DNA of 64,000 bases from Corynebacterium sp. ACRPO. Its GTDB lineage: Bacteria; Actinomycetota; Actinomycetes; Mycobacteriales; Mycobacteriaceae. The stretch is from contig NZ_JAKRNE010000006.1 of the NCBI RefSeq assembly GCF_022347205.1, positions 62,001 to 126,000 of the forward strand. The letters are read 5' to 3'. The translations under genes and the position numbers were made by a program. The notes below the pieces were generated by a model that searched no databases, had not been told where the DNA came from, and saw only the letters and a list, made by a program, of their open reading frames with translations. The first letter of the stretch is position 1. Each line of letters starts with the position of its first letter. Shown here piece by piece: positions 8,512-18,050 of this stretch.

Positions 8512-11487
8512 GTGGCAGAAGCAGCCGGGCCGGGAAAGACCTTGGTGATCGTCGAGTCGGCGACGAAGGCGAAGAAGATTCAGCCTTACCTCGGAGACAA
8601 CTACATCGTGGAGGCCTCCGTGGGCCATATCCGCGATCTTCCCCGTGGCGCTGCGGACGTGCCGGCTAAGTATAAGAAGGAATCCTGGGCGCGCCTCGGC
8701 GTGAACCCGGAAGATGACTTCGCCCCGCTGTACGTGGTGAGCCCCGATAAAAAGAAGAAGGTCGCGGACCTCAAGTCCAAGCTGAAGCAGTGCGACCAGC
8801 TCTACCTCGCAACAGACCCCGACCGCGAGGGAGAGGCCATCGCCTGGCACCTACTCGAGGTCCTCAAGCCCAAGGTGCCGGTGCGCCGCATGGTCTTCAA
8901 CGAGATCACCAAGTCCGCGATCCTAGAGGCCGCGGATAATACCCGCGATCTGGATTACAACCTTATCGACGCCCAGGAAACCCGCCGCATCCTCGACCGC
9001 CTCTACGGCTATGAGGTCTCCCCGGTGCTGTGGAAGAAGGTCATGCCGCGGCTTTCTGCCGGCCGCGTGCAGTCGGTGGCCACCCGCGTCATCGTCGAGC
9101 GTGAGCGCGAGCGCATGGCGTTTATCCCCGCGGACTACTGGGATCTGGCCGCCACGCTAGATACCGGCGCTGCGGACGCGGACAACCCTGCTACTTTCGA
9201 CGCCCGCCTCACGGCCGTCAATAGCAAGCGCGTGGCCTTGGGCCGCGACTTTGATGACCGCGGAAACGTCAAGAGTAAGGACGTCATCGTCATCACCGAG
9301 CCGCAGGCCAAGGCCTTGGAGTCTGCGCTCCAAGGCGCGGGCATGGAAGTCGCTGGGGTCGAACACAAGCCCTATACGCGCAAGCCCTATGCGCCGTTTA
9401 TGACCTCGACGCTGCAGCAGGAGGCCGGCCGCCGCCTGCACTTTACCTCTGAGCGCACCATGCGCATTGCGCAGCGACTGTACGAAAACGGCCACATTAC
9501 TTATATGCGTACGGACTCCACCTCGCTCTCCAAGCAGGGCCTGTCCGCCGCGCGCAACTCCGCTACCAGCATCTATGGCGCAGAGTACGTCTCTGATTCC
9601 CCGCGTGTATATGACCGCAAGGTGAAAAACTCCCAGGAGGCTCACGAGGCCATCCGCCCGGCCGGCGAGTCCTTCGCCACCCCGGGCCAGCTCTCCGGCC
9701 AGTTGGATGCGGAGGAGTTTAAGCTCTATGACCTGATTTGGAAGCGCACCGTTGCCTCGCAGATGGCCGATGCCAAGGGAACCTCGATGAAGGTCACCGT
9801 AGCCGGTACCGCCGCCACCGAAAAGGGCAGCTACGACGTGGAATTTTCCGCCACCGGCCGCACCATTACCTTCCCCGGCTTCCTGAAGGCCTACGGCGCG
9901 GACGACGCCAAGGGGGACAAGAAGGGCGAGACCCGCCTACCGCACTTGGAGGAGGGTCGCGCCCTGATCGCCAAGGAGGTCTCCGCCGAGGGCCACTCCA
10001 CCAACCCGCCGGCGCGCTATACCGAGGCCAGCCTGGTCAAGAAGATGGAGGATCTGGGCATCGGCCGTCCGTCCACCTACGCGTCCATTATCAAGACCAT
10101 CCAGGACCGCGGCTATGTGGTCTCGCGCGGCAATGCGCTGGTGCCTTCCTGGGTTGCCTTCGCCGTCGTGGGCCTATTGGAGGAAAACTTCACCGAGTTG
10201 GTGGACTATGACTTCACCTCTTCCATGGAAGACGAGCTAGACCAGATTGCCACCGGCATCGAGGACGGCACCGCCTGGCTAAACGGCTTCTACTTTGGCA
10301 ACGCCGAGGCCAACGAGCAGAAGGCGGCCTCCATCGCCCGTCACGGCGGCTTGAAGTCGCTTATCGACGTCAACCTGGAAGCCATCGACGCCCGCAAGGT
10401 CAACTCCCTGCGCCTCTACACTGACACCGAGGGCCGCGACGTCTTCGTCCGCGTGGGCCGCTACGGCCCGTATATCGAGCGTGCCGTTGGTACCAACGAT
10501 GACGGAAGCATTGAGTATCAGCGCGCTAACCTGTCCGAAACCGTCACCCCGGATGGCCTGAATGAGGAGCTGGCGGAAAAGCTCTTCGCCACTCCGCAGG
10601 GCGGCCGCGAGCTGGGCGAGAACCCGGAAAACGGCCGCATGATTGTGGCCAAGGAGGGCCGCTTCGGACCGTACGTTACCGAGGTCGTCCGCGAGGATGA
10701 GCGGGAGAAGGCCGAGGGTGAGGCCGAGGAGGTCGTCGCCAAGGAGCGCGCCGAGGAGGACAAGCAACGCGCCGAGGAAGGCAAGCGTGCCAAGAATTGG
10801 GAAACCAAGACGGCCGCAAAGCAGAAGGAAAAGCGCGTCAAGGAGTACATCGAGAACAAGCTCAAGCCGGGTACGGCGTCGCTGTTTAGCTCCATGGAAC
10901 CCTCCACCGTGACTTTGGAGGAGGCCCTCAAGCTGCTTTCCCTGCCGCGCGAGGTGGGTGAGGACGACGGCGTGATGATCACCGCGCAGAACGGCCGCTA
11001 TGGCCCGTATCTGAAGAAGGGGACCGATTCGCGCTCGCTGGCTAAGGAAGAGCAGATCTTCACCGTCACCTTGGACGAGGCCCGCCGCATCTACGCCGAG
11101 CCGAAGCGTCGCGGCCGCGCAGCGGCTCAGCCGCCGATTAAGCAGCTGGGTGATAACGACGTCTCCGGCAAGCCCATGACCGTCAAGGACGGCCGCTTCG
11201 GCCCGTATGTCACCGATGGCACCACCAATGCCTCCCTGCGCCGCGGCGATGACCCGGAGCAGCTTACCGACGCCCGCGCGAACGAACTCCTTTCCGAGCG
11301 CCGCGCCAAGGAAGCTTCCGGCGAGACCAAGAAGAAGTCCACCAAGAAGTCCTCTAAGAAGACGACGAAGAAGAAGGCAACCAAGAAGGCCACCAAAAAG
11401 TCCACGAAGAAGGCTGGAAAGAAGGCGACTAAGAAGCCTTCGCCCGGTACGAAGAACGTGGTAAAGGCCGGCTCGCGCAAGAAGTAA
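8512..11487 (+). CDS. topA: DNA topoisomerase I (type IA)
   Basis: Relaxes negative supercoils through a 5'-phosphotyrosyl intermediate. It has 991 residues: an N-terminal Toprim domain (VIVESATKAKKI, TDPDREGEAIAWH), catalytic Tyr331 in YMRTDS, then the core, several C-terminal NGRYGPY / GRFGPYV repeats that replace zinc fingers, as in mycobacterial enzymes, and a long lysine-rich tail (KKSTKKSSKK-type, about the last 50 residues) that aids DNA binding. The start is GTG at 8512 with GAAAGGG 11 bases away. The 248-base upstream gap, divergent from the DedA gene, should hold the promoter; a TACGCT -10-like box is visible near 8443. Confidence 0.97.
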   Translation: MAEAAGPGKTLVIVESATKAKKIQPYLGDNYIVEASVGHIRDLPRGAADVPAKYKKESWARLGVNPEDDFAPLYVVSPDKKKKVADLKSKLKQCDQLYLATDPDREGEAIAWHLLEVLKPKVPVRRMVFNEITKSAILEAADNTRDLDYNLIDAQETRRILDRLYGYEVSPVLWKKVMPRLSAGRVQSVATRVIVERERERMAFIPADYWDLAATLDTGAADADNPATFDARLTAVNSKRVALGRDFDDRGNVKSKDVIVITEPQAKALESALQGAGMEVAGVEHKPYTRKPYAPFMTSTLQQEAGRRLHFTSERTMRIAQRLYENGHITYMRTDSTSLSKQGLSAARNSATSIYGAEYVSDSPRVYDRKVKNSQEAHEAIRPAGESFATPGQLSGQLDAEEFKLYDLIWKRTVASQMADAKGTSMKVTVAGTAATEKGSYDVEFSATGRTITFPGFLKAYGADDAKGDKKGETRLPHLEEGRALIAKEVSAEGHSTNPPARYTEASLVKKMEDLGIGRPSTYASIIKTIQDRGYVVSRGNALVPSWVAFAVVGLLEENFTELVDYDFTSSMEDELDQIATGIEDGTAWLNGFYFGNAEANEQKAASIARHGGLKSLIDVNLEAIDARKVNSLRLYTDTEGRDVFVRVGRYGPYIERAVGTNDDGSIEYQRANLSETVTPDGLNEELAEKLFATPQGGRELGENPENGRMIVAKEGRFGPYVTEVVREDEREKAEGEAEEVVAKERAEEDKQRAEEGKRAKNWETKTAAKQKEKRVKEYIENKLKPGTASLFSSMEPSTVTLEEALKLLSLPREVGEDDGVMITAQNGRYGPYLKKGTDSRSLAKEEQIFTVTLDEARRIYAEPKRRGRAAAQPPIKQLGDNDVSGKPMTVKDGRFGPYVTDGTTNASLRRGDDPEQLTDARANELLSERRAKEASGETKKKSTKKSSKKTTKKKATKKATKKSTKKAGKKATKKPSPGTKNVVKAGSRKK

Positions 11488-11505
11488 CCGCGTAAGGTGG
11501 CGGGC

Positions 11506-12099
11506 ATGAAGGATTTTCTTGCCCGCACCCGAGAAGGCGCCGCGGCCCTGTGGCGCGCCGTCACCATCAAAACGCGGCCGCAGCTTTTGGCCTCGGTACG
11601 CGAAGAGCCCGCCGTTGGCGCCGGAGTTGTAGCCGGAGCTATTGGCCAGGTGGAAAAGGCCCGCCGGCTGACCCGTCCTTCGGCGCTTGGCGTGGCGGCC
11701 GTAACGGCGAACCACGCCGCCTATGCGTGGAGCCTATATCGTCGCGGCGCGCGCAATGATGCTCTGGGCTGGGGCCTGCGCGCGGCAGCATGGTGCGCGG
11801 GCGTTGCCGCCACTCGCACACAGCCGACGGCCGCCGCGGTCGCGGTGGGCGGCGCGGCGGTGCTCACGACCTCGGCAATGGCGGGAGATCCGGCGCTGCG
11901 CACCGATGCTGGCAAAGGCATGAGCCACGGCGCCAACCTGCTCGTTGCGGCCGAGGGGCTGACGGCCCTGCGCGCGGCGCTCGCGCAGCACTATCGCGGT
12001 AAGCGGAAGCAGGGGGCGCGCTTGTTATGCGCGGCCGAGGCGGGTGCCCTAGCGGTCGGCCACCTGCTGCTGATTGATGGCCTGTGCCGCACGCGGTAG
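11506..12099 (+). CDS. Hypothetical Ala-rich protein downstream of topA
   Basis: Not recognised beyond a conserved corynebacterial position between topA and the cyclase. The 197-residue product is Ala/Gly/Arg-rich with several moderately hydrophobic helices (for example AVGAGVVAGAIGQ, AAAVAVGGAAVLTT), and so is probably membrane-associated. The ATG at 11506 is chosen over the GTG at 11497 because AAGGTGG precedes it. Its last 51 bases overlap the convergent DUF418 gene. Confidence 0.6.
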   Translation: MKDFLARTREGAAALWRAVTIKTRPQLLASVREEPAVGAGVVAGAIGQVEKARRLTRPSALGVAAVTANHAAYAWSLYRRGARNDALGWGLRAAAWCAGVAATRTQPTAAAVAVGGAAVLTTSAMAGDPALRTDAGKGMSHGANLLVAAEGLTALRAALAQHYRGKRKQGARLLCAAEAGALAVGHLLLIDGLCRTR

Positions 12100-13287
12100 C
12101 TGCGGCTGCATCGTCGGACCATAGGACAGGCGGCGGTGCACCGCCTCGAACGGCCCGCGGAGGTCGAAGACTTCCAGCACGCAGGCCCCGATAAGCGTAG
12201 CCAACCACACCGCGAAGGCCAGCGCGGCCTGGCCGAAGGCGCCCAGATCGTGGCCGAAGTTCAGCGTGAATGGGTGCACGAGGCAGAAAAAGAGGATGGA
12301 CTGCCCTACGTAGCCGCTCATGGAGCGCTTGCCCAGCGCCGCGAAGGGCCACAGTACCGCGGGCAGCGGTGCGCCAGCCGAGAGCCTTTCTTGCACTGGC
12401 TGCAGCACCAACGCGAGCCCGGCCAGGATGCCGGGGCCAGTGAAGACGCCGAGGAAAGAGTTGGCATTATTGGCCGCATTGGCCCAGCGCTGCTCGATGA
12501 CCCCAAGCGTGCTCAAAGACCACAAGGTACCGATAACCACGGTAATGACCACCGCGACGGCGACCCAGCGCAGGAGGGTGGAGCGGTGAGAGGGGACGTC
12601 GGCAAGCACGCCTTGGCGCGCCCACACAAAGCCCACCAGCATGACGGGCAGGTACATCAATAAAATGATCGGCGTGGCCAAAGCCTGGCTGCCTAAGGTG
12701 ACAAGCTGGCTGAGCAGCAAATCGGGGTAGGACTCGATGGTGCCGATGCCTTCCGTAGCCACCACGCCGCGGGGATCCATAGCGCCGGAAATGAAGGCCA
12801 CAATCCCGCCCAGCGCGCACAGTGCGAATAGAATATAGGCCACGAGCATGAGGGAGGAATCCCGCTTGCGCAGCAGGAATGCAATTACGATTCCGGCCGC
12901 GCCATAGAAGAACATGATGTCGCCCCAAAACAGCAGCACCATATGCACCGCACCCATCACTGCCAAGAAGGCATAGCGCTTGGCGATGACCCTGCGTGCC
13001 CCCTGCACCGGAAACCCGCGCCGCCACAGGCTCAGCGCAATGAGCCCCACGCCAAAGCCGAGCAGGGTAGAAAACATGGGCAGGCCGCGGTTGTGGACAA
13101 AGAAGGCACCGAAGACGACGGCCGCCTTATCCCACGCGCTGCCATCGATGATGCCGCCGAAATAGCTGCCCGGCCGGTCGGTGGTGATGATCCATGCCGT
13201 GGTCATATTGGCCATGGCGATGCCTAGAAGGGCCATGCCGCGCGCCACATCGGGCACGATCATGCGGGGCCGGGGAGCTGAGCTCAC
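12049..13287 (-). CDS. DUF418 domain-containing membrane protein
   Basis: A 412-residue polytopic membrane protein of the YeiB/DUF418 family. Visible features are the N-terminal RGMALLGIAMAN motif, about ten hydrophobic segments and the C-terminal GKRSMSGYVGQS motif typical of the family. Members are suggested to be acyltransferase-like transporters, but no function is proven. It overlaps the convergent upstream gene by 51 bases and ends just before the cyclase gene on the same strand (12-base gap), so cyaB may be transcribed ahead of it. Confidence 0.82.
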   Translation of the reverse strand: MSSAPRPRMIVPDVARGMALLGIAMANMTTAWIITTDRPGSYFGGIIDGSAWDKAAVVFGAFFVHNRGLPMFSTLLGFGVGLIALSLWRRGFPVQGARRVIAKRYAFLAVMGAVHMVLLFWGDIMFFYGAAGIVIAFLLRKRDSSLMLVAYILFALCALGGIVAFISGAMDPRGVVATEGIGTIESYPDLLLSQLVTLGSQALATPIILLMYLPVMLVGFVWARQGVLADVPSHRSTLLRWVAVAVVITVVIGTLWSLSTLGVIEQRWANAANNANSFLGVFTGPGILAGLALVLQPVQERLSAGAPLPAVLWPFAALGKRSMSGYVGQSILFFCLVHPFTLNFGHDLGAFGQAALAFAVWLATLIGACVLEVFDLRGPFEAVHRRLSYGPTMQPQLPRAAQAINQQQVADR

Positions 13288-13299
13288 TGAAAAACCTCG

Positions 13300-14832
13300 T
13301 TATACCTCGGAACGTTCTGCCAGGGTAGCGCGGATAGGGCGAGCCAGCTGGGTCATGCGGTGACGGCCGCGCAGCTCAATGGATTTCATCATAGTCCAGC
13401 GGGCCTGCTCGGCCTCGTTAGCGGTCTTGAGCGTGGCGGCGTTGGTAAGCACCTGGCCCGGGGTGTCCTTGGCCAGCTCGGTCAGGCGCGCAGCCTCGTT
13501 CACGGCGTCACCAATGACGGTGTATTCGAAGCGATCCGCGCCGCCGATATGCCCGGCCACAACGTGCCCCGCCGCCACGCCAATGCCCGCCTGCAGCTCC
13601 AGCCCGCGCAACTCGCCGCGCAGCTCGCGGGCGGCCTGCAGCGCCATGGAGGCGGAATCATAAACATTGAGCGGCGCGCCAAAGACAGCCAGCGCGGCAT
13701 CGCCCTGGAACTTGTTAATGATGCCTTTATTGCGGTGCACCACCTCGACGACGTGCTCGAAGAACTTATTGAGCTCCTCCACTACCTCCTCGGGGGAGTG
13801 GTTGACGGCGAAGGTAGTAGAGCCGATGACGTCAATGAAGAGCACCGCGACCTTGCGGTCCTCGCCGCCCAACTCGGGGCGCTCTTCCAGGGCGCGCTGC
13901 GCTACCTCGGTGCCGACGTAGCGGCCGAAGATATCGCGCACGCGCTGGCGCTCGCGCAGGCCGCGCATCATCTCGTTGAAACCGGCCTGCAGTACGCCCA
14001 GCTCGGACCCGTCATAGATATCGACCTCGGCATTGTTCTCGCCGCGGCGCACCCGGTTAATGGCGTCTTGGAGCTCCACGATCGGGTCCACCACGCTCAT
14101 CACCGCGAAGCTCGTACCGATAAATCCGGTGGCCAGGGCGGTAAGTGCCAGGGCTGTGATGGCGGGAACCAGGTCTCCTGCGGTGCCGGAGAAGAGCCCG
14201 GTTCGCTGTGCGATGAGCACGAGCAAGATGCCCACCAGAGGCACGCCGGAGGTCATCAGCCAGGTCGAAATGAGGCGGTACTTGATGGGCGGCTCCAGGG
14301 TGGCGTCCTCGAAGCGGCGCGCCACCGCCTGGGCGGCCACCGGGCGCACGAGACGCTCTGCCTGCAGGTAGGTCAAGATGACCACTACGAGGCCGGCCAG
14401 GGTGGCGGACACGCCTACGACGAGCCCGAGGCTGCCGGATTCCCGGCCGGAAATCACCACGGCCAGGATGATGCCGATGAGCCACACCGCGGCCGCCACC
14501 ACGGATTGGTAGACGGGGATGCGCATGACCAAGTTGCGCACCATATTCGGATCGTGCTCGTCCGGGTTGCGCTGCCAGTCCAGCACCGGGCGGAAAAGCA
14601 GCAGGGTGACGGCGATGCCGATGACTACGGCAAAGATGAGGTACACCGCGGCGACGCCCATCAGGCTGGGCAGCTCGGCGGCAAAATCCTTAATCTCCGG
14701 CATCGGTAGGAAATAAAGGACAAAGGTCATGATGGCGATGGCACCGATGAGGTTCGCACCAAGGACTAAGGCGGCGTAGACCGGCCATTGGGTACCCATG
14801 AGCCATCGAGCGCCGCGCAGTAGTCTGTTCAT
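13300..14832 (-). CDS. cyaB: Membrane-bound class III adenylate cyclase
   Basis: Makes cAMP from ATP. The 510 residues comprise about six membrane helices, a HAMP linker (VDPIVELQDAINRVRRGE region) and a C-terminal cyclase domain. Both metal aspartates are present (LFIDVIGST and FQGDAAL), as are the substrate lysine in NKFQGD and the transition-state Asn/Arg in DAVNEAARL. The open frame runs to 15336, but MNRLLRG at 14832 is the sensible start. In C. glutamicum, CyaB is the known cAMP source for the CRP-like regulator GlxR, which gives it a link to the candidate GlxR site before sdhC in this window. Confidence 0.93.
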   Translation of the reverse strand: MNRLLRGARWLMGTQWPVYAALVLGANLIGAIAIMTFVLYFLPMPEIKDFAAELPSLMGVAAVYLIFAVVIGIAVTLLLFRPVLDWQRNPDEHDPNMVRNLVMRIPVYQSVVAAAVWLIGIILAVVISGRESGSLGLVVGVSATLAGLVVVILTYLQAERLVRPVAAQAVARRFEDATLEPPIKYRLISTWLMTSGVPLVGILLVLIAQRTGLFSGTAGDLVPAITALALTALATGFIGTSFAVMSVVDPIVELQDAINRVRRGENNAEVDIYDGSELGVLQAGFNEMMRGLRERQRVRDIFGRYVGTEVAQRALEERPELGGEDRKVAVLFIDVIGSTTFAVNHSPEEVVEELNKFFEHVVEVVHRNKGIINKFQGDAALAVFGAPLNVYDSASMALQAARELRGELRGLELQAGIGVAAGHVVAGHIGGADRFEYTVIGDAVNEAARLTELAKDTPGQVLTNAATLKTANEAEQARWTMMKSIELRGRHRMTQLARPIRATLAERSEV

Positions 14833-14856
14833 GCCTTCATACTTTAGTAAGACCAG

Positions 14857-14862
14857 TAGGCT
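14857..14862 (+). promoter_or_regulatory. Candidate -10 box (TAGGCT) for leaderless holB transcript
   Basis: TAGGCT fits the corynebacterial TAnnnT pattern and ends 7 bases before the GTG of holB, which has no ribosome site. This suggests transcription starting at the start codon. Confidence 0.45.
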
Positions 14863-14869
14863 AGGGCGA

Positions 14870-16069
14870 GTGAATACCGGAAGCGTTGCGCAAAGATTGG
14901 CAGATACCCCAGGTGTGGCCCGTACCATCCTGGGCGCCGCTCGGGCGGCCAGGGGGATGCCGGGGGCAGACCCGCGGGCGATGAGCCATTCCTGGCTATT
15001 TACCGGGCCGCCGGGCTCCGGCCGTTCCCTGGCCGCCATCGATTTTGCGGCCGCGCTCATGTGCACGGACCCAGAGGAGCCGGGCTGCGGCCGATGCGAG
15101 GCCTGCCGCGCGGTGCTGGAGACCAAGCAGCACACCGATCTGGTCCTCGTGGATCCACAGGAGGTCATCATTCCCGTGGATACGGTGCGCGAGGTCATCG
15201 GCCGCGCGGCGAGCCTGCCCACGGTGGCCCCTTGGCGCGTGGTGATCTTCAATAACGCTGACCGCCTGAACAATAACGGCGCGAATGCCCTGCTCAAGAC
15301 GGTGGAGGAGCCGCCGGCGCGCACCGTGATCATCATGTGCGCGCCTTCCGACGCCCCCGAGGACTTCTCCCAGACCCTCCGCTCGCGCTGCCGCCACCTC
15401 TACATTCCCTCCCCGTCGGTGGAGAGCATTACCGCCCAGCTGGTCAGCGAGGGCGCCTCGGATCACGACGCCCACTTGGCCGCCCTCACCTCCCTCCGCC
15501 ACGTCGGCCGGGCGCGGCGCCTGGTCAACGATCCGGCGGTGCAAAAACGCCGCGCGGTGGCCATCAACCTGGCAGAAGAGGTCTTCCACGGCTCTCAGGG
15601 CTTCCAAGCGGTGACCTCGCTGCTGAAGATGGTGGACGCGGAGGCGAAGGACTCGCACAAGGAACAAGAAGAGGCCGAGCTGGCGAAGTTGGAACAAACC
15701 CTCGGCGTGGGCGCGAAGGGCAAGGGCGCGGCCAAGGCACAGCGCGACGCCCGCTCCGCCATCAAGGACCTGCAGGACCAGCACAAGAAGCGGGCGAAGC
15801 GCCGGGTGATCGACAACCTGGACCTTGTGCTTGTTGATCTCTCCGGCGTCTACCGCGATGCACTCATGCAGAAGGTGGGCGCGCAGGTGGATCTCACCCA
15901 CCCGGACTTCGCTGGACTTTCTGGCGAGATCGCGCAGCGCGTGAGCGAGGAAGGCCTGCTGGACTGCCAGGCGGCCATTACGCTGTGCCGCGAGCAGCTG
16001 ACCCAAAACGTCGGCACGCAGATTGCCTTCGACGGGTTGGTGGGCCGCCTGCGCCGTGCGTGCCTGTAG
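14870..16069 (+). CDS. holB: DNA polymerase III subunit delta'
   Basis: Clamp-loader subunit, 399 residues, AAA+ fold. The P-loop reads GPPGSGRS with Arg in place of the Walker A Lys, as expected for delta', which does not hydrolyse ATP. A zinc module (CTDPEEPGCGRCEAC) follows, then the sensor/SRC-like region SRCRHLY. The GTG at 14870 is chosen (MNTGSVAQRLADTPG) over an upstream ATG at 14798 that would overlap the divergent cyclase start and add an unrelated N-terminus. A charged, Lys-rich insertion lies at about residues 265-310. Confidence 0.93.
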   Translation: MNTGSVAQRLADTPGVARTILGAARAARGMPGADPRAMSHSWLFTGPPGSGRSLAAIDFAAALMCTDPEEPGCGRCEACRAVLETKQHTDLVLVDPQEVIIPVDTVREVIGRAASLPTVAPWRVVIFNNADRLNNNGANALLKTVEEPPARTVIIMCAPSDAPEDFSQTLRSRCRHLYIPSPSVESITAQLVSEGASDHDAHLAALTSLRHVGRARRLVNDPAVQKRRAVAINLAEEVFHGSQGFQAVTSLLKMVDAEAKDSHKEQEEAELAKLEQTLGVGAKGKGAAKAQRDARSAIKDLQDQHKKRAKRRVIDNLDLVLVDLSGVYRDALMQKVGAQVDLTHPDFAGLSGEIAQRVSEEGLLDCQAAITLCREQLTQNVGTQIAFDGLVGRLRRACL

Positions 16070-16145
16070 GCGGGGCCCGATTTCTATTCCGCGGCGCCCC
16101 TAGGTTAAACTCTCTCTTGCTGCACTGGCGCATGCCAAGCAGCGC

Positions 16146-16221
16146 GCCGCCTTAGCTCAGTCGGTAGAGCATTTCACTCGTAATGAAAAGGTCGCGAGTT
16201 CGATTCTCGCAGGCGGCTCCA
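16146..16221 (+). tRNA. tRNA-Thr (anticodon CGT)
   Basis: A full cloverleaf: acceptor stem GCCGCCT / AGGCGGC, D arm with AGCTCAGTCGGTAGAGC, anticodon loop CTCGTAA giving CGT, T arm GTTCGATTC, discriminator T and an encoded CCA end. It reads ACG threonine codons. Confidence 0.97.
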
Positions 16222-16225
16222 CAGT

Positions 16226-16253
16226 GGCCGCAGGTGTATAGCCTGCGGCCTTT
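16226..16253 (+). terminator. Intrinsic terminator after tRNA-Thr
   Basis: GGCCGCAGG (16226-16234) pairs perfectly with CCTGCGGCC (16242-16250) across a 7-base loop and is followed by TTT. It sits 4 bases after the tRNA CCA end. Confidence 0.8.
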
Positions 16254-16276
16254 CGCGTATTCGGGGGAGGTGCGCG

Positions 16277-17899
16277 CTAAGCCCCGCCGTGGTTATTAAG
16301 CAGGCGCGGGACCACCTTGCCGGTAGCGTTGCGCGGGAGCTTGGCCAGGAAGTGCACGTCGCGCGGAACGGAGTGATCGGCAAGCTTGGTGCGGACCCAG
16401 TCGCGGATGGCGTCGGCGGTGAGGGCCTTTCCAGCGGCGTCGGCAGTAGGCACCGCCCACACGGCGATGCGCTGGAAAGTCTCGCTATCCTTTACGCCAC
16501 CGGCGTGGACCTCGTGGATGCCGGGCATGGCCTCGAGGACCTCGGTGACGGACTGCGGGTGGACGTTTTCGCCGCCGACGATGATCATGTCATCGGCGCG
16601 GCCGACCACGTGCAGGAAGTCGTGCTCGTCGATGTAGCCCAAATCGCCGATGGAAATGAGCCCGTCCACCTTATTGAGCCGCAAATTCGGGTTGGTATAG
16701 CCGGTCATTGCGGTGGAGTTGGTCAGGTAAATCTCTCCCACCTCACCGCGCGGAACCGGGTGCCCCTCCTTATCGAGGATGCGCAGCTTCGTGCCCGAGG
16801 CCACGCGCCCGGCGATGGTGGGGTTGGCGGCCACCTGATCCATGGTGGCGGTCGTCGCCAGTGCGAGCTCGGTGGATCCGTACACGTTGCACAGGATGGC
16901 GCCGAAGCGCTCATTGGTCTCCTTGACCACCTCCGGGGTCAGCGCATTGCCGGCCGAGGCAATGAATTTCAGGCTCGAGGTATCGAACTCGCCGGCCGGG
17001 TCCCGCTCCACCAAGCGCTTAAAGAAAATGGGGGAGGAAATCATGCCATCGAGGCGGTAGCGCTGGACATCGTCAAGCACCTGCTCCGCATCGAATACCC
17101 GGCGGGTGACGATGGTATTGCGCAGGCCAAGGGCAATATTGATGCAGGCCCAGCCCCAGGTATGAAAAATGGAGGCGGTGAGCTGCAGGCGCTGGTCGGC
17201 GCGCCACGGAATCGTATCCACGATGGAGGCCAGCACCACGGGCAGGGTTGGCTCCGGCCGCACAATGCCCTTCGGAATGCCCGTGGTGCCGGAGGACATG
17301 AGCACGATTGGGCCGTGCTTGGGGAAGCGCGGCAGCTCCACGACCGGTGGGTTCTTCACAATCTTGTCCAGCTTCGGCAGATCGCTTGCGCCCGTATCGT
17401 GCGCGATAATGACCGGGATATCGGTGTCCACGCGGTCGATGAACTCATCATCTACGACGAGCACGTTGATGCCATTTTCCTCGATGCAGCCGGCCAGCTG
17501 TTCCGGGGAAGAACCCACGTTGAGCAGGAAAATAGAAGCGCCCACATAGCCCTTGGCGCCGAGCGGAATGATGATGCCGCGGCCGTTGCGTGCCATGACG
17601 CCGAGGCGAATCTCGGGCAGGTCCAGCGAGCGGAGGTAGCGGGCGAAGCCCTGGGTGTGGGTGCGCAGCTGGCGGTAGGTGAGGGTGCCGTCGTCGTCGA
17701 TAAGCGCCAAACGCTCTGGGCAGGCAAGGTAGCCCTGTTCGATCTCGCGTGCGGTGGTAAAGCGGTAGCGGGCCAGGTTTGGCAGCAGGTTGAGCTGGGC
17801 CTTCGCGCCGCCTTGGTGGCTGATGAGTCCGGCGTTAAGAAGCGCCGGCACGAACCGGCCGAGGGCTGCAGCGTGGAATGTGAAATCAGAAAAATTCAC
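16277..17899 (-). CDS. AMP-forming acyl-CoA synthetase-like protein (FadD type)
   Basis: ANL-superfamily adenylating enzyme, 540 residues. The P-loop-like A3 motif is MSSGTTGIPKG, A5 is NVYGSTELA, A7 is SIGDLGYID, and the C-terminal lysine is in PRNATGKVV. It should activate a carboxylic acid (probably fatty) with ATP and CoA. It is divergent from a secreted esterase gene across 151 bases that carry a phased GTTAC operator-like array, so the two may be co-regulated as a lipid-use pair. The substrate is unknown. Confidence 0.85.
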   Translation of the reverse strand: MNFSDFTFHAAALGRFVPALLNAGLISHQGGAKAQLNLLPNLARYRFTTAREIEQGYLACPERLALIDDDGTLTYRQLRTHTQGFARYLRSLDLPEIRLGVMARNGRGIIIPLGAKGYVGASIFLLNVGSSPEQLAGCIEENGINVLVVDDEFIDRVDTDIPVIIAHDTGASDLPKLDKIVKNPPVVELPRFPKHGPIVLMSSGTTGIPKGIVRPEPTLPVVLASIVDTIPWRADQRLQLTASIFHTWGWACINIALGLRNTIVTRRVFDAEQVLDDVQRYRLDGMISSPIFFKRLVERDPAGEFDTSSLKFIASAGNALTPEVVKETNERFGAILCNVYGSTELALATTATMDQVAANPTIAGRVASGTKLRILDKEGHPVPRGEVGEIYLTNSTAMTGYTNPNLRLNKVDGLISIGDLGYIDEHDFLHVVGRADDMIIVGGENVHPQSVTEVLEAMPGIHEVHAGGVKDSETFQRIAVWAVPTADAAGKALTADAIRDWVRTKLADHSVPRDVHFLAKLPRNATGKVVPRLLNNHGGA

Positions 17900-17994
17900 G
17901 ATCGGGAAAGCTCCAAATTAGCGAAGATAACGAAAAGATAACTATGGACGATATCGTGAGAGAGGCGGGCGGTGTTGCCGCCAACTCGAAATAT

Positions 17995-18027
17995 GTTACA
18001 GAAGTAACTACAGTTACCTGAAGTTAC
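17995..18027. promoter_or_regulatory. Phased GTTAC/GTAAC operator-like array
   Basis: Pentamers GTTAC (17995), GTAAC (18004), GTTAC (18013) and GTTAC (18023) are spaced 9-10 bases apart, about one helical turn, and form two overlapping inverted repeats (GTTAC-4-GTAAC and GTAAC-4-GTTAC). The array lies between the divergent FadD-like and SGNH genes. The layout resembles a TetR-type operator; the regulator is not encoded next to it. Confidence 0.5.
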
Positions 18028-18050
18028 TGGTGTTTCTAGAAAAGGATCTC

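Noticed and set aside
10279-11715. A 478-residue reverse frame over the 3' half of topA
   Set aside because: Leu/Gly/Arg-rich shadow with long runs of LLRGLLGGLL-type sequence opposite the lysine-rich tail; no family features.
13360-14709. A 449-residue forward frame over the cyclase gene
   Set aside because: His/Gly/Asp-rich shadow of the reverse-strand cyclase and without a recognisable fold.
14833-15336. N-terminal extension of the adenylate cyclase
   Set aside because: The extension is antisense to holB and has no membrane or sensory features; the start at 14832 gives a normal cyclase.
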